From Candidatus Krumholzibacteriota bacterium (GTDB lineage Bacteria; Krumholzibacteriota; Krumholzibacteriia; Krumholzibacteriales; Krumholzibacteriaceae): a stretch of 55,238 nt of DNA. Shown here one piece after another: positions 17,605 through 26,911 of the stretch. Location of the stretch: NCBI GenBank assembly GCA_016931295.1, contig JAFGEZ010000002.1, forward strand, positions 1-55,238, in the 5' to 3' direction. The translations under genes were made by a program, and so were the position numbers. Positions within the stretch are counted from its first letter, which is position 1; every line of letters begins with the position of its first letter. The notes beneath the pieces are model-generated. The model was not told the origin of the DNA, searched no databases, and saw nothing but the letters and a program-made list of their open reading frames with translations.

Positions 17605-17972
17605 GCGTTTCCCCTCCGTTCGGCGGCCGGCCCGCGGGCCGCCGCCGGTCGCAGCGATGCAAAGACGATTTATCGAAAGATACCAATCCGCGTCGGCCGC
17701 ATCACCTCCCCTCCCTCCCGGGTGGGCGATCCCGCCGGTGCGACCCCACCCGGACGGCGTACCGCACACGACGGAACGCAACGTCCGATGCGCGACAACG
17801 CCCGGCGCGCGGCCGCGCTCGCGGAAATCGCACGACATGTGGCTGAAGGCTTACAAGCAGTAACCATAGCGTACCACGAGACGGCATCCCGTGTAAACCA
17901 TTATCTCGGCCGGGCGGGCGGGATCCCGCCGATCGTTTGACATGCCGTGCGCCGACGCGTATCATTCCGCCG
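17605..17972. other. Divergent intergenic region with long structured leader
   Basis: This 368-base gap separates the secreted-protein pair (-) from the NFACT gene (+). On the minus strand TTTACA (17892-17897), 18 bases and TACGCT (17868-17873) could be a promoter, which would give a leader of about 250 bases. The leader would contain a long dyad (CCGGGTGGG pairing with CCCACCCGG, about 17718-17755), a 10-codon open frame (MRPTRIGIFR) behind a very strong GGAGGGGAGG site at about 17670-17702, and a GC hairpin before the final ribosome site. I do not recognise a known riboswitch. Confidence 0.5.
17937..17965 (+). promoter_or_regulatory. Consensus sigma70 promoter giving a leaderless NFACT mRNA
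   Basis: TTGACA (17937-17942), a 17-base spacer and TATCAT (17960-17965) match consensus closely. The ATG at 17973 begins only seven bases after the -10 element, where transcription should start, so the message would have essentially no 5' leader and no ribosome site. Confidence 0.8.
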
Positions 17973-19682
17973 ATGAACAGCTTGACCGCATACGCCGCAG
18001 GGATCGAGTTCGACGCGCTGCTGCGCGGATCGTCGATCGTGCGCATCGCGCGGTTCGCCGGCGGGTTCACGATCGAGCTCGACGGCGCCCCGCGACCGTG
18101 CCTGCACATCCTGCGGTACGGCCGGACGACCGAGCTCGTCCCGGGCGACCGCCCGCTCGCCGGCCCGGGCGCCGCGTCCGAGCCGCTGCGGCGCCTCGAC
18201 AACTCCCGCATCGAACGCGTCGAGGCGGTCGGACTCGAACGGATCCTCCTCTTCCACCTCCGCGGCGGCACGGGCTGGGGAGAGGAGGAGGCGCTCACGC
18301 TGCGGCTCGACCTGACGCCGGCGGGCAAGACGCTCGTCCTCTTCGGCGCCGACGGATCGGCCCTCGAATCGCTCGGGTCCCCGAAAACTGCCGTCCCGGC
18401 GGCGGCCGACGAGACGCTGCCGCCGAAACCGCTCTCGATCCTCGACCTGCCCGCGGACGTGCCGGCCGCGATCGCCGGGGCGTGCGTCCCGGACGGGCCC
18501 GCATCCCTCCCCGGGCACACGCGCGCCTGGCACGCCGCCCGCGCGGTCGCGGCGGCTCTCGTCGCCGGGGTGGGCGGTGTCGACCCCGTCCTCGCGCGCG
18601 CGCTCGCCGACTGCCGGAACGGCGATCCCGCGCTCGTGTGGGAAGACCTCCGCCTGATCGGTGACGCGCTCGTCTCCGGCGAGCGGCGTTGGCGTATCTA
18701 CGATTTCCCAGCCTCCGGCGAGGCGGGGATCCACACCGTCTATCCCGTCGAGCTGCCCGTCCCGGAACCGGGGCGCGAGGCGACGGACGTCCTCGACGCC
18801 CTCGCCGGCCGTGGCGCCGCCGTCCTGCTGCCCGCCTTCACCGACGCCCTTCGCGAGCAGGCCGTCGCCGCGGCCCGCCGCGATCTCCGGCGGCAGGAAC
18901 GTCTCGAGGAGAACCTCGACCGCGACCTCGCCGAGGCGCAGCGCGCGGGCGAGCACCGCCGCGCCGGGGATCTTCTCGTGACGCACCGTCACCGGATGAA
19001 GCCGGGGATGTCGTCGATCACCGTGCGCGATTTCTCCGGCACGCGGGATGTCACGATCCCCCTCGATCCGGCGCGCTCGCCGGACGCGAACATCCGCGGC
19101 TACTTCACGAAGGCGAAAAAGGGGGAGAAGGGGGCGATCGTCATCCGCAATCGCCGCGGGGAGGTCAGGCGCGAGGTGGCGAGCCTCCGGAAGCGGCTCG
19201 ATCGCATCGAGAACGCGACCGGCCTCGAGGAGCTTCTCGGGATGGTACGGCCCGCCCGTCTCGCGCGGGCGGGCCGCGCCCCGGCGGGACGGCGTGGATC
19301 CTTCCGGCGATTCCGGCTCGACGATCGCCATACCGTCCTCGTCGGCCGGACGGACCGGGAAAACGACGAACTGACGCACCGGGTGGCGGCCCCCGGCGAT
19401 CTCTGGTTCCATGCCCAGGGCGTCGCCGGCTCCCACGTGGTTCTCCGGGGCGCGACGCCCTCGACGCCGAAACGCGTCATCGAGCGGGCCGCGGCGATCG
19501 CCGCCTGGTTCAGCAAGGCCCGGAACGCGACGACCGTCCCCGTCCTCTACACGGAGAAACGCTACGTCCGCAAGCCGCGGAAGGCGGCGCCGGGCACGGC
19601 GGTCACCCTGCGGCACAAGACGATCTTCGTCGAACCGGCGCAGCCGGCCGATGACGAAGCGACCCCGAACGGCGCCGACTGA
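17973..19682 (+). CDS. NFACT-family protein, RqcH-like (ribosome quality control)
   Basis: The 569-residue protein has an NFACT-N domain at the start (TAYAAGIEFDALLRGSSIVRI), a long charged helical middle (about 290-420, coiled coil) and the NFACT-R domain with DLWFHAQGVAGSHVVLR near residue 476. In bacteria RqcH binds obstructed 50S subunits and adds C-terminal alanine tails. The Asp-Arg pair of the N domain is Glu-Arg here (VGLERIL, E89-R90), a conservative change. I cannot tell whether alanine tailing is retained. Older annotations call such proteins fibronectin-binding. It stands alone on the plus strand with its own promoter. Confidence 0.88.
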   Translation: MNSLTAYAAGIEFDALLRGSSIVRIARFAGGFTIELDGAPRPCLHILRYGRTTELVPGDRPLAGPGAASEPLRRLDNSRIERVEAVGLERILLFHLRGGTGWGEEEALTLRLDLTPAGKTLVLFGADGSALESLGSPKTAVPAAADETLPPKPLSILDLPADVPAAIAGACVPDGPASLPGHTRAWHAARAVAAALVAGVGGVDPVLARALADCRNGDPALVWEDLRLIGDALVSGERRWRIYDFPASGEAGIHTVYPVELPVPEPGREATDVLDALAGRGAAVLLPAFTDALREQAVAAARRDLRRQERLEENLDRDLAEAQRAGEHRRAGDLLVTHRHRMKPGMSSITVRDFSGTRDVTIPLDPARSPDANIRGYFTKAKKGEKGAIVIRNRRGEVRREVASLRKRLDRIENATGLEELLGMVRPARLARAGRAPAGRRGSFRRFRLDDRHTVLVGRTDRENDELTHRVAAPGDLWFHAQGVAGSHVVLRGATPSTPKRVIERAAAIAAWFSKARNATTVPVLYTEKRYVRKPRKAAPGTAVTLRHKTIFVEPAQPADDEATPNGAD

Positions 19683-20029
19683 CCTTTCGCCGCTTCCACG
19701 ACACCGGACACAAAAAGAAAAGTGGCAGGCGGCACACCTGCCACTTTCCCGATAACCGAGCCCCCAGGCGAGTACGATACTGCCCGGACAGGACATTCAA
19801 CGATGGGGGTCTGCTATCAGCAGCAACACCTCTTCCTGTTACCGCGGGCTTCACTTGTATATGCGCAAGTTGTGTACCAGAATCGCGCGGAACGGCCCCG
19901 CGCGGCAGCACTGCATCTCGTTGTCCGACAGGCTATTATGGAATATGTCCGGCGGAAGGGACGAATCTCCCGGTCGTGCGACGCCGGGAGAGTCAAATTT
20001 CTTTCACGTGCGTAAAAATATTGAACGCG
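19683..20029. other. Intergenic region with no recognisable gene, lower GC than its surroundings
   Basis: After a hairpin at 19719-19747, about 280 bases remain between two convergent genes. Base composition is visibly more AT-rich than neighbouring genes. On the minus strand a stop-free stretch ends in ...LSDNEMQCCRAGPFRA then ILVHNLRIYK and a stop near 19856, but it has no proper start and no ribosome site. On the plus strand a frame from the ATG at 19803 runs to about 20015 without homology I can see. It may be a decayed gene or an untranslated tail. Confidence 0.4.
19719..19747. terminator. Hairpin terminator between convergent genes
   Basis: An 11-bp stem (arms about 19719-19729 and 19737-19747, loop of seven bases) lies 37 bases past the NFACT stop. 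On the plus strand the T run is short. On the minus strand the stem is followed by TTCTTTTTG, so it may serve better for transcripts coming from 20030. Confidence 0.6.
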
Positions 20030-20389
20030 CTACTTCTCCGCGTACCCCGTCTCGGTGTTGAGGAGAAACGAGCTTCCACCCCCGCCGTCCAGCGAAAGGA
20101 CGAGCGGCGGAAAGCATCCCCACTGCACCGCGACTTCGCACATCATCGTCGGCTGTACGAAGATGGGCTTTACGGTGAGCTGGACCCGGACGTCATCGAC
20201 ACGGTCGAACGCGACGGCGATCGGCTTGTCGGTGAAGATCCGGTAGGCGATCCCGTCGAAGCGGACGAGCGAGACGCCCGAGGCGACCGTCTTGTCAATG
20301 GCCAGCGCGCACTCGTCGGCCGCCGCCGGAACGGCGACGCCGATCAACAGGACCGCGGTCAGCGCCAACAACCAACCCGTACCCTTCAT
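20030..20389 (-). CDS. Small secreted protein of unknown function
   Basis: The 119-residue product has a clear signal peptide (MKGTGWLLALTAVLLIGVAV, then PAAA before DECALA). The mature part of about 86 residues looks beta-rich (VSLVRFDGIAYRIF, VRVQLTVKPIFVQP) with three cysteines and a Gly-rich turn (LDGGGGSSF). GGAGGACA precedes the ATG at 20389. I do not recognise the family. It is separated from ispG by 146 bases with a promoter-like element, so it is probably its own unit. Confidence 0.75.
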   Translation of the reverse strand: MKGTGWLLALTAVLLIGVAVPAAADECALAIDKTVASGVSLVRFDGIAYRIFTDKPIAVAFDRVDDVRVQLTVKPIFVQPTMMCEVAVQWGCFPPLVLSLDGGGGSSFLLNTETGYAEK

Positions 20390-20499
20390 GCGTGTCCTCC
20401 TCTCTCCCCTCACGAGAGAACGCGTGCCCGGCCGCCACCGGTCGGTGCGTGATATGGCGTGTCGGCCTCAGGAGATACGACCCGCGACGGCACGCCGGA

Positions 20500-20528
20500 A
20501 ATATACCACATCCCCGGATTCTTTACCA
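20500..20528 (-). promoter_or_regulatory. Possible sigma70 promoter for the small secreted protein
   Basis: TGGTAA (20523-20528), 17 bases and TATATT (20500-20505) on the minus strand, within the only AT-rich part of the gap. The -35 is weak. The leader would be about 100 bases. Confidence 0.45.
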
Positions 20529-20535
20529 CGATTTT

Positions 20536-21627
20536 TCATTCGGGGGGATCGCCCGCGCCGTCCTGGTCGTCGACGAGTCGCCTGACCTCGGCGACGAGTT
20601 CCTCGACGTAGTCGCCCTCGATGGTCTGGACGACCCGGCCGTGGCGGAAGAGGACCGCGCCGCCTCGCGCCCCCGCGATGCCGATGTCGGCGCCGGCGGC
20701 CTCTCCCGGACCGTTCACCTCGCAGCCCATCACCGCCACGGTGATCGGCCGCCTGATCCCGAGGAGCTCCCGTTCGAGACGTTCGGCCGCGGCGGCGACG
20801 TCGATCCATGCCCTGCCGCAGGTCGGGCAGGAGACGATGCGGGGAATGTCGCCGCGAAGACCGAGGGCCGACAAAACGGCCGCGGCGACGATGACCTCCC
20901 GGACGGGATCTCCCGAGAGGGAGATCCGGATCGTGTCGCCGATCCCCTCGTCGAGGAGGATCGCCAGGGCGGCGGCCGACACGGCGGTCCCGGTGAGTGC
21001 GGGCCCGGCCTCGGTCACGCCGAGGTGCAGGGGGTAGTCGTTGTTTAGGGCGAATATCCGGTTGGCCTCGATCGTGGCCAGGGCGTCGGAGGACTTCAGG
21101 CTGAAAACGAGGTCCGTGAAACCGGCGTTCTCGATCATCTCCAGGTGGCGGAAGGCGCTCTCGGCCATCGCGCGCGCCGGCTCCCGGGCGGCGAGGCCCC
21201 GCAGGTCGCGCTCGATGCTTCCCGCGTTCACGCCCACGCGCACGGGGATCCCCGCGGCCGACGCCGCGTCGAGGACAGCCAGGACCTTCCCGCGCGACCC
21301 GATGTTCCCCGGGTTGATCCGCAGCCCCGCGGCCCCGGCCTCCGCGGCGGCCACGGCGAGACGGTGATCGAAATGGACGTCGGCGACGACGGGGATCGGG
21401 GAGGCCGCGCAGATCCTTTCGAAGGGCCCGACGTCGTCGGCCGCCTTCACGGCGACACGGACGATCTCGCAGCCCGCCCGCGCGAGCGCGGCGATCTCGG
21501 CTGCCGTCTCCTCCTCGCTCGCGGCCGGACGGGTGCTCATCGACTGTATCGAGACGGGGGCGCCGCCGCCGACCGTCACCTCGCCGAATCTCACCGCTCT
21601 CGTGTGCCGCCGCGGTCTCGTGGCCAT
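20536..21627 (-). CDS. ispG: 4-hydroxy-3-methylbut-2-en-1-yl diphosphate synthase
   Basis: IspG is the [4Fe-4S] enzyme that converts the MEP cyclodiphosphate to HMBPP. The 363-residue product shows the barrel start GGGAPVSIQSMSTRP, ADVHFDHRLA, RINPGNIGS, and the cluster cysteines in SCPTCGRAW and VMGCEVNGPGEA. The ATG at 21627 is four bases past the selB stop. Length fits the short bacterial form without the plant-type insert. Confidence 0.96.
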   Translation of the reverse strand: MATRPRRHTRAVRFGEVTVGGGAPVSIQSMSTRPAASEEETAAEIAALARAGCEIVRVAVKAADDVGPFERICAASPIPVVADVHFDHRLAVAAAEAGAAGLRINPGNIGSRGKVLAVLDAASAAGIPVRVGVNAGSIERDLRGLAAREPARAMAESAFRHLEMIENAGFTDLVFSLKSSDALATIEANRIFALNNDYPLHLGVTEAGPALTGTAVSAAALAILLDEGIGDTIRISLSGDPVREVIVAAAVLSALGLRGDIPRIVSCPTCGRAWIDVAAAAERLERELLGIRRPITVAVMGCEVNGPGEAAGADIGIAGARGGAVLFRHGRVVQTIEGDYVEELVAEVRRLVDDQDGAGDPPE

Positions 21628-21631
21628 CCCG

Positions 21632-23545
21632 CTATCCCTTCGTCTCCGCGTCCGCCGAGAGGCGTTCGCCGGCGACCCGCACGTCGCCGGTGCGTTTCGT
21701 GTACCCGTTCGCGTCGAGATGCTCGAGGAGCGGCACGGCGTATTTCCGCGAGACGCCGAAGGCCTCCTTGATGTCGCCGATGGCGATCGTCCCCCCCGCG
21801 GCGAACCGCTCCCGGAGAAGGCCGATCAGCCGGTCGCGCTCCGCGGCGTCGAGCCAGCCGTCCCGGCCGATCCGCACGGCGTCCCCCCGCTCGGCGAGTA
21901 TCGCGAGGTATCCGGCGAGCCGTTTCGCCCCGCCCGCCTCGCCGGCGAGCTCGCCTGCGGAGGGGAACCTGAACCCCGACTCCGCGATGCGCCGCGCGAG
22001 GGCCTCGAGGATGCGGCGGTCCTCCGCGGAGAGCTCCCGGTCGACGCTTCCCGCGCGGACGGCCCCGTCCCGGAGGTAGAGCACGCCCGCCGACACTCCC
22101 CGCTCGACGAGCAGGTCGAAGAGGGGATTGCCGGCGAGACGCGTCTTCTCGCGGAGCTCCTCCCGGTCGATCCCCCAGGAGAGCCGGTTCCGCGCGTGGA
22201 ACTCCCGCGCGATCGCCGTCATCGAGCGGGCCGTCTCCTCGACGACCGCCGCGTCGAAGAAGAGATCGCCGATCCGGCGGAGTTTCCCGTGTTCCGCGAG
22301 ACGTCCGAGGGCGGCCGAGGCCTCCGCGGCGGTCCATCCGAAGCGCCGGAGCACGCCGCTGGGGAGCCCGCCGGTGCCCCGCGCGGCGGCGAGGGCGACG
22401 ATCGCGTCGTCCCCGCCGGCGAGGAGCGCCTCGAGTGTCCGGATCGTCTCCGGCCGGAAGCGCTTCGCCTTCTGCGGGGCCGGATCGACGACGCGGCCGC
22501 CGGCGACGACGCGCATCGGCGAATAGGAGCGCAGCACGAACCCGTCGCCGCCCATCGCCAGCGTCGGCCGCTCCAGCCGGAACTGCACGAAGCCGCGCGA
22601 GCCGGCCTCGAGCTCGTCACGGTCGAGGATGACGGCCCGGGCGAGCGTCTCGCCGGCGGCGTGGTGGAAGCGGACGCGCTGGCGGTTGACGAGGGCCGAG
22701 CCGGCGAGTCGTCCCACCTCGACGACGGCGTCGATCATGCTCGTCCGCTCCAGGACGCCGGGAAAGACGACCTGATCGCCGATTTCGACGTCGCCGACGC
22801 GGACGCCGTGGAGCGCGAGCGCCGTCCTCATGCCCGATTGCGCGCCGTCCATGACCCGATCGAAGCTCTGCACCTCGCGGACGCGCACGGGCCGCCCCGC
22901 CGGCTCGACGACGAGCTCGTCGCCCTTGTGCACCTCGCCGCTCCAGGCGGTGCCGGTGACGATCGTGCCGATCCCGCTTCTCGTGAAGATCCGGTCGACG
23001 GGCAGGCGGAAGAAATCCCCGCCCCGCCGCTCCCCCTTGCCGGCGACCGCGACCCGGAGGAGGAGGCGCAGCTCCTCGACGCCCGCTTTCGTGACGGCGG
23101 AGGTCTGCACGATCGGCGAGCCGGCGAGCGGCGTGCCGGCGAGGAGATCGCGGATCTCGCTCTCGACGATCTCGGCCGTCTCGTCGTCGACAAGGTCGAT
23201 CTTGGTCACCGCGACGACGCCCGCTTCGATCCCGAGGAGCCGGAGCACCTCGAAGTGCTCCTCGGTCTGCGGCATGACGCCCTCGTCCGCGGCGACGACC
23301 ATCAGGGCGACGTCGACGCCGACGGCCCCCGAGACCATGTTCTTCACGAAGCGCTCGTGCCCGGGGACGTCGACGATCCCGGCGGCGACGCCCTCGCCAA
23401 GGTCGACCGGGGCGAACCCGAGAACGATCGAGATCCCCCGCGCCTTCTCCTCGGCGAGCCGATCGGTCTCCCACCCCGTGAGGGCCCTGACGATCTCGGT
23501 CTTGCCGTGATCGACGTGGCCGGCCGTTCCGATGATGACGTTCAC
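21632..23545 (-). CDS. selB: Selenocysteine-specific elongation factor
   Basis: SelB brings Sec-tRNA to UGA codons by binding both the ribosome and the SECIS hairpin. The 637-residue product has the GTPase domain with GHVDHGKT (9-16), DVPGHERFV and TKIDLVD, then beta-barrel domains, and about 250 C-terminal residues of winged-helix repeats that bind SECIS. The start is a GTG at 23545 with GGGAGGAG upstream. selA, selC and selD are not in the window. ispG follows four bases later and murA precedes it by 16 bases. Confidence 0.95.
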   Translation of the reverse strand: MNVIIGTAGHVDHGKTEIVRALTGWETDRLAEEKARGISIVLGFAPVDLGEGVAAGIVDVPGHERFVKNMVSGAVGVDVALMVVAADEGVMPQTEEHFEVLRLLGIEAGVVAVTKIDLVDDETAEIVESEIRDLLAGTPLAGSPIVQTSAVTKAGVEELRLLLRVAVAGKGERRGGDFFRLPVDRIFTRSGIGTIVTGTAWSGEVHKGDELVVEPAGRPVRVREVQSFDRVMDGAQSGMRTALALHGVRVGDVEIGDQVVFPGVLERTSMIDAVVEVGRLAGSALVNRQRVRFHHAAGETLARAVILDRDELEAGSRGFVQFRLERPTLAMGGDGFVLRSYSPMRVVAGGRVVDPAPQKAKRFRPETIRTLEALLAGGDDAIVALAAARGTGGLPSGVLRRFGWTAAEASAALGRLAEHGKLRRIGDLFFDAAVVEETARSMTAIAREFHARNRLSWGIDREELREKTRLAGNPLFDLLVERGVSAGVLYLRDGAVRAGSVDRELSAEDRRILEALARRIAESGFRFPSAGELAGEAGGAKRLAGYLAILAERGDAVRIGRDGWLDAAERDRLIGLLRERFAAGGTIAIGDIKEAFGVSRKYAVPLLEHLDANGYTKRTGDVRVAGERLSADAETKG

Positions 23546-23561
23546 CCCGGGCTCCTCCCTC

Positions 23562-24815
23562 TCAGTCGGCGGTCCGCCTGATCACGGCGCCCAGCCCCCC
23601 GAGCTTCTCCTCGATCCGTTCGTAGCCGCGGTCGATATGATAGACCCGCAGGAGCTTCGTCTCTCCCTGCGCGGCGAGGGCGGCGATGATGAGCGCCGAG
23701 GAGGCCCTGATGTCGGTCGCCATCACCGGCGCCCCCTCGAAGCGCTCGACTCCCGTGACGACGGCGACGCTCCCGTCGAGGACGATCCTCGCCCCGAGCC
23801 GCCGCAGCTCGGGGACGTGCGTGAACCGGTCCGGGTAGACGTGCTCGACGATCGAGCTCGCCCCGCGCGCGAGGCAGAGGACGGCCATCGTCTGCGCCTG
23901 CATGTCGGTCGGGAAGGCGGGATAGAATCCCGTCTCGACGTCGACCGGCTCGATCCGCTCCGGGCCGGTCACCGTCATCCGGTCTTCCTCCTCCTCGATC
24001 GTCGCGCCGCACCGCTCGAGCGTGTCGATGACGGCCCGCATGTGCGCGGGCCGGCAGCGCTCGATCGTCACGCGGCCGCCGGTGAGCGCCGCGGCCGCGG
24101 CGAAGGTGCCCGCCTCGATCCGGTCGGGAACGACCTCGTGCTCGAAGGGGCGGATCGCATCGACGCCGCGGATCTCGATGCGCGACGTCCCCTCCCCGGC
24201 GATCTCCGCGCCGCCGCCGCGGAGGGCGAGCGCGAGCTCGGCGATCTCCGGCTCGCGGGCCGCGTTCTCGATGACCGTCTCCCCCTCGGCGAGGACGGCG
24301 GCCATCATGATGTTGACCGTCGCGCCGACGCTCGGCACCGCCAGAACGATCTCCGCGCCGCGCAGGCGCTCGGCCCGCACGTCGATATACCCGTGGTCGA
24401 TCCGGAGCTCCGCGCCGAGCGAGCGCAGCCCCTGGAGATGGAGGTTCACCGGCCGGGGCCCCCACGCGCATCCCCCCGGCATCGAGACGCGCGCCTTGCC
24501 GTACCGCGCCGTCAGGGGCCCGAGGGCGTAGATCGAGGCACGCATCGTCCGCACGAGATCGTAGGGCGCCTCGAAGGATGTCACGGTCGTGGCGTCGATC
24601 TCGAGCCGCCCCCCGTCGAGTGTCGACGGCGCCCCGAGCAGCTCGAGGAGCTTCATCATCGTGCGCGTGTCGCGCAGGTCGGGCACGTTCCGGAGGACGC
24701 AGACGCCGCCGGTGAGGAGCGAGGCCGCCATCAGCGGCAGCATCGCGTTCTTCGCGCCGCTCACCCTCACGTTCCCCTCGAGCCGGCAGGGCCCGGTGAT
24801 GAGAAAACTGTCCAT
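23562..24815 (-). CDS. murA: UDP-N-acetylglucosamine 1-carboxyvinyltransferase
   Basis: MurA adds enolpyruvate to UDP-GlcNAc, the first committed step of peptidoglycan synthesis. The 417-residue product has SGAKNAMLPLMAASLLT at the N-terminus, the catalytic loop PGGCAWGPRPVNLH with the fosfomycin-targeted cysteine (C116), and the late motifs AGTFAAAAA, FPTDMQAQ and DIRASSALIIA. The ATG at 24815 has GGAGGAG upstream; an in-frame start seven codons earlier overlaps prmC. Length is normal. Confidence 0.97.
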   Translation of the reverse strand: MDSFLITGPCRLEGNVRVSGAKNAMLPLMAASLLTGGVCVLRNVPDLRDTRTMMKLLELLGAPSTLDGGRLEIDATTVTSFEAPYDLVRTMRASIYALGPLTARYGKARVSMPGGCAWGPRPVNLHLQGLRSLGAELRIDHGYIDVRAERLRGAEIVLAVPSVGATVNIMMAAVLAEGETVIENAAREPEIAELALALRGGGAEIAGEGTSRIEIRGVDAIRPFEHEVVPDRIEAGTFAAAAALTGGRVTIERCRPAHMRAVIDTLERCGATIEEEEDRMTVTGPERIEPVDVETGFYPAFPTDMQAQTMAVLCLARGASSIVEHVYPDRFTHVPELRRLGARIVLDGSVAVVTGVERFEGAPVMATDIRASSALIIAALAAQGETKLLRVYHIDRGYERIEEKLGGLGAVIRRTAD

Positions 24816-24832
24816 GCGATACTCCTCCCGGC

Positions 24833-25729
24833 TCACGCCGGTCGGGCGGCGGTCACCACCCGTTCCAGCCCGTTGTGGTCCCTCGTCGTCTCGATCTTCT
24901 CGAACCCGGCGCCGGCGAGGATCGCCTCGACCACCGCTTTCTGTCCGTCGCCGATCTCGAGAGCGATCACCCCCCCCGGACAGAGCAAGGCGGCGCCCGC
25001 CGCCGCGATGCCGGGATAGAGATCGGTCCCCTCCTCGCCGCCGTCGAGGGCCAGGCGGCTCTCGAACCGGGAGACCTCCGCCTCGAGCGCCTCGATCCGT
25101 TCCGTGGGCACGTAGGGCGGGTTCGAGACGAGAAGGTCGAATTGCCCGTTCGCCCGGACCGCGCCGAATCCGTCGGCGACGAAGACGGACACGCGGTCCC
25201 CGATCCCGAGCGCCCGGCAGTTCTCCAGGGCGAGATGGGCCGCCCCGGGATCCCGGTCGAAGGCCGCGCCGCGCCAGCCGGGATGCCGGGCGGCGAGGGT
25301 CGCCGCGATCACGCCGCTTCCCGTGCCGAACTCGACGAACCGCGCGACATCGCGGCCAAAGAAGAGTCGCTCGACGCGCTCGACGAGCAGCTCGGTCTCG
25401 GGACGGGGGATGAAGACGCCCTCGCGGACGCGGAAGGGCAGGGAGAAGAACTCGATCTCGCCGAGGATGTACTGGAGCGGATAGCGCGTCGCGCGCAGCC
25501 GGAGGTTCTCCCGGACCGCCGCGAGGACCGCCGGCTCCACCTTCCGGTCGAATCGCAGGTAGAGATCGAGGCGCGAGCAGCCGATTCCGGCGGCGAGGAG
25601 ATGCTCGGCGTTCGTCCTGGCCGCCGGCACGCCGTTGCGCTGGAGGTATCCCTCGGCGAGCCGGATCGCCTCCACGATCGTCGGCCTCTCCGCCTCCCCG
25701 CCGGCCCGCGCGTCCACCCGTTCCGCCAT
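24833..25729 (-). CDS. prmC: Release factor glutamine methyltransferase
   Basis: PrmC methylates the GGQ glutamine of peptide-release factors. The 298-residue product has the N-terminal helical domain, the SAM-binding motif VEFGTGSGVIAATLA, the substrate motif VSNPPYV and IALEIGDGQ. It lies 12 bases after prfA, which encodes its substrate, the usual gene pair. Length and motif order are normal for the family. Confidence 0.95.
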   Translation of the reverse strand: MAERVDARAGGEAERPTIVEAIRLAEGYLQRNGVPAARTNAEHLLAAGIGCSRLDLYLRFDRKVEPAVLAAVRENLRLRATRYPLQYILGEIEFFSLPFRVREGVFIPRPETELLVERVERLFFGRDVARFVEFGTGSGVIAATLAARHPGWRGAAFDRDPGAAHLALENCRALGIGDRVSVFVADGFGAVRANGQFDLLVSNPPYVPTERIEALEAEVSRFESRLALDGGEEGTDLYPGIAAAGAALLCPGGVIALEIGDGQKAVVEAILAGAGFEKIETTRDHNGLERVVTAARPA

Positions 25730-25741
25730 GCTCCCTCTCCC

Positions 25742-26836
25742 TCAGCCGCGGCCGGCGCCCGGCCCGGCGCCCGCGTTCAGCCGCGCCTCCCGGTCGGCGA
25801 CGGCGAGCGCCGCGACGTACTCGTCGAGCTCGCCGTCGAGGACGGCGTCGAGGTTGTGCGTCGTCATGCCGATCCGGTGATCGCTCACCCGGCTCTGCGG
25901 AAAATTGTACGTCCTGATCTTGGCGCTCCGATCGCCGCTGCCGACCATGCCGCGCCGGACCTCGGCGATCTCCTCCTCCTGCTCCCCGCGCGCCTTCTCG
26001 AGGAGCCGGGAACGCAGCACCTTGAGCGCCTTCGCCTTGTTCTTGTGCTGCGATTTCTCGTCCTGGCAGGTGACGACCATCCCCGTGGGCAGGTGCGTGA
26101 CGCGGACGGCCGAGTCGGTCGTGTTGACGCTCTGCCCACCGGGGCCGCTCGACCGGTAGACGTCGATCTTGAGATCCTTCGCCTCGATGTCGATGTCGAC
26201 CTCCTCGGCCTCGGGAAGAACGGCGACCGAGACGGCGGAGGTGTGGATCCGTCCGCCCGACTCGGTGACCGGGACCCGCTGGACGCGGTGGACACCGCTC
26301 TCGAACTTGAGTTTGCCGAACGCGTTCTCGCCGCTGACGAGGAAGATGATCTCCTTGAATCCGCCCATCTCCGTGGGGTTGCTCGAGAGTACGTCGACCT
26401 TCCAGCCGTGCCGTTCCGCGTAAAGCCGGTACATCCGGGCGAGATCGCCGGCGAAGAGCGCCGCCTCGTCGCCGCCGGTGCCGGCCCGGATCTCGAGGAC
26501 CGTGTTCCGCGAATCGTCCGGGTCGGTCGGGATCAGAAGGATCTTGATCTGTTTCTCCAGCTCGTCGACCCGCTCCTCCAGCTCGTCGATCTCCTCGTTC
26601 GCGAAGAGGACGAGCTCGGCGTCCTCCCCCGCCTCGACGACCCCGCGGTCGTCGGCGATCCGGCGCCGGAGATCGAGCAGCTCGCGTATCGGCCCGACGG
26701 CCTTCTCGAGGTCGCGCCGCTCGCGGGCGATCTCGCGGTACCGCCGCTGGTCGCGGATGATCTCGGGGCGGCCGAGCTCCCCGCCGAGGAAATCGAAGCG
26801 TTCCAGGATCGATTCGTATCTCGTGTCCGTTTTCAT
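25742..26836 (-). CDS. prfA: Peptide chain release factor 1
   Basis: RF1 terminates translation at UAA and UAG. The 364-residue product has the PxT-type codon-recognition segment ([14 protein letters not shown]), which distinguishes it from RF2, and the catalytic GGQ at 233-235 ([16 protein letters not shown]). Because RF1 does not read UGA, it does not compete with SelB at selenocysteine codons. The order yqhQ-prfA-prmC matches many bacterial genomes. Confidence 0.96.
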   Translation of the reverse strand: MKTDTRYESILERFDFLGGELGRPEIIRDQRRYREIARERRDLEKAVGPIRELLDLRRRIADDRGVVEAGEDAELVLFANEEIDELEERVDELEKQIKILLIPTDPDDSRNTVLEIRAGTGGDEAALFAGDLARMYRLYAERHGWKVDVLSSNPTEMGGFKEIIFLVSGENAFGKLKFESGVHRVQRVPVTESGGRIHTSAVSVAVLPEAEEVDIDIEAKDLKIDVYRSSGPGGQSVNTTDSAVRVTHLPTGMVVTCQDEKSQHKNKAKALKVLRSRLLEKARGEQEEEIAEVRRGMVGSGDRSAKIRTYNFPQSRVSDHRIGMTTHNLDAVLDGELDEYVAALAVADREARLNAGAGPGAGRG

Positions 26837-26911
26837 CGTCGGTCGCTCCGTGCGCGTAAAAAGACCGCGGGCGGCGCGTCCGCCACCCGCCTCATGCTAC
26901 TCCCGCATCGG

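Noticed and set aside
17640-17760. Known riboswitch (c-di-GMP type) in the leader of the secreted-protein pair
   Set aside because: There are dyads, but the conserved core bases of that riboswitch class are not present.
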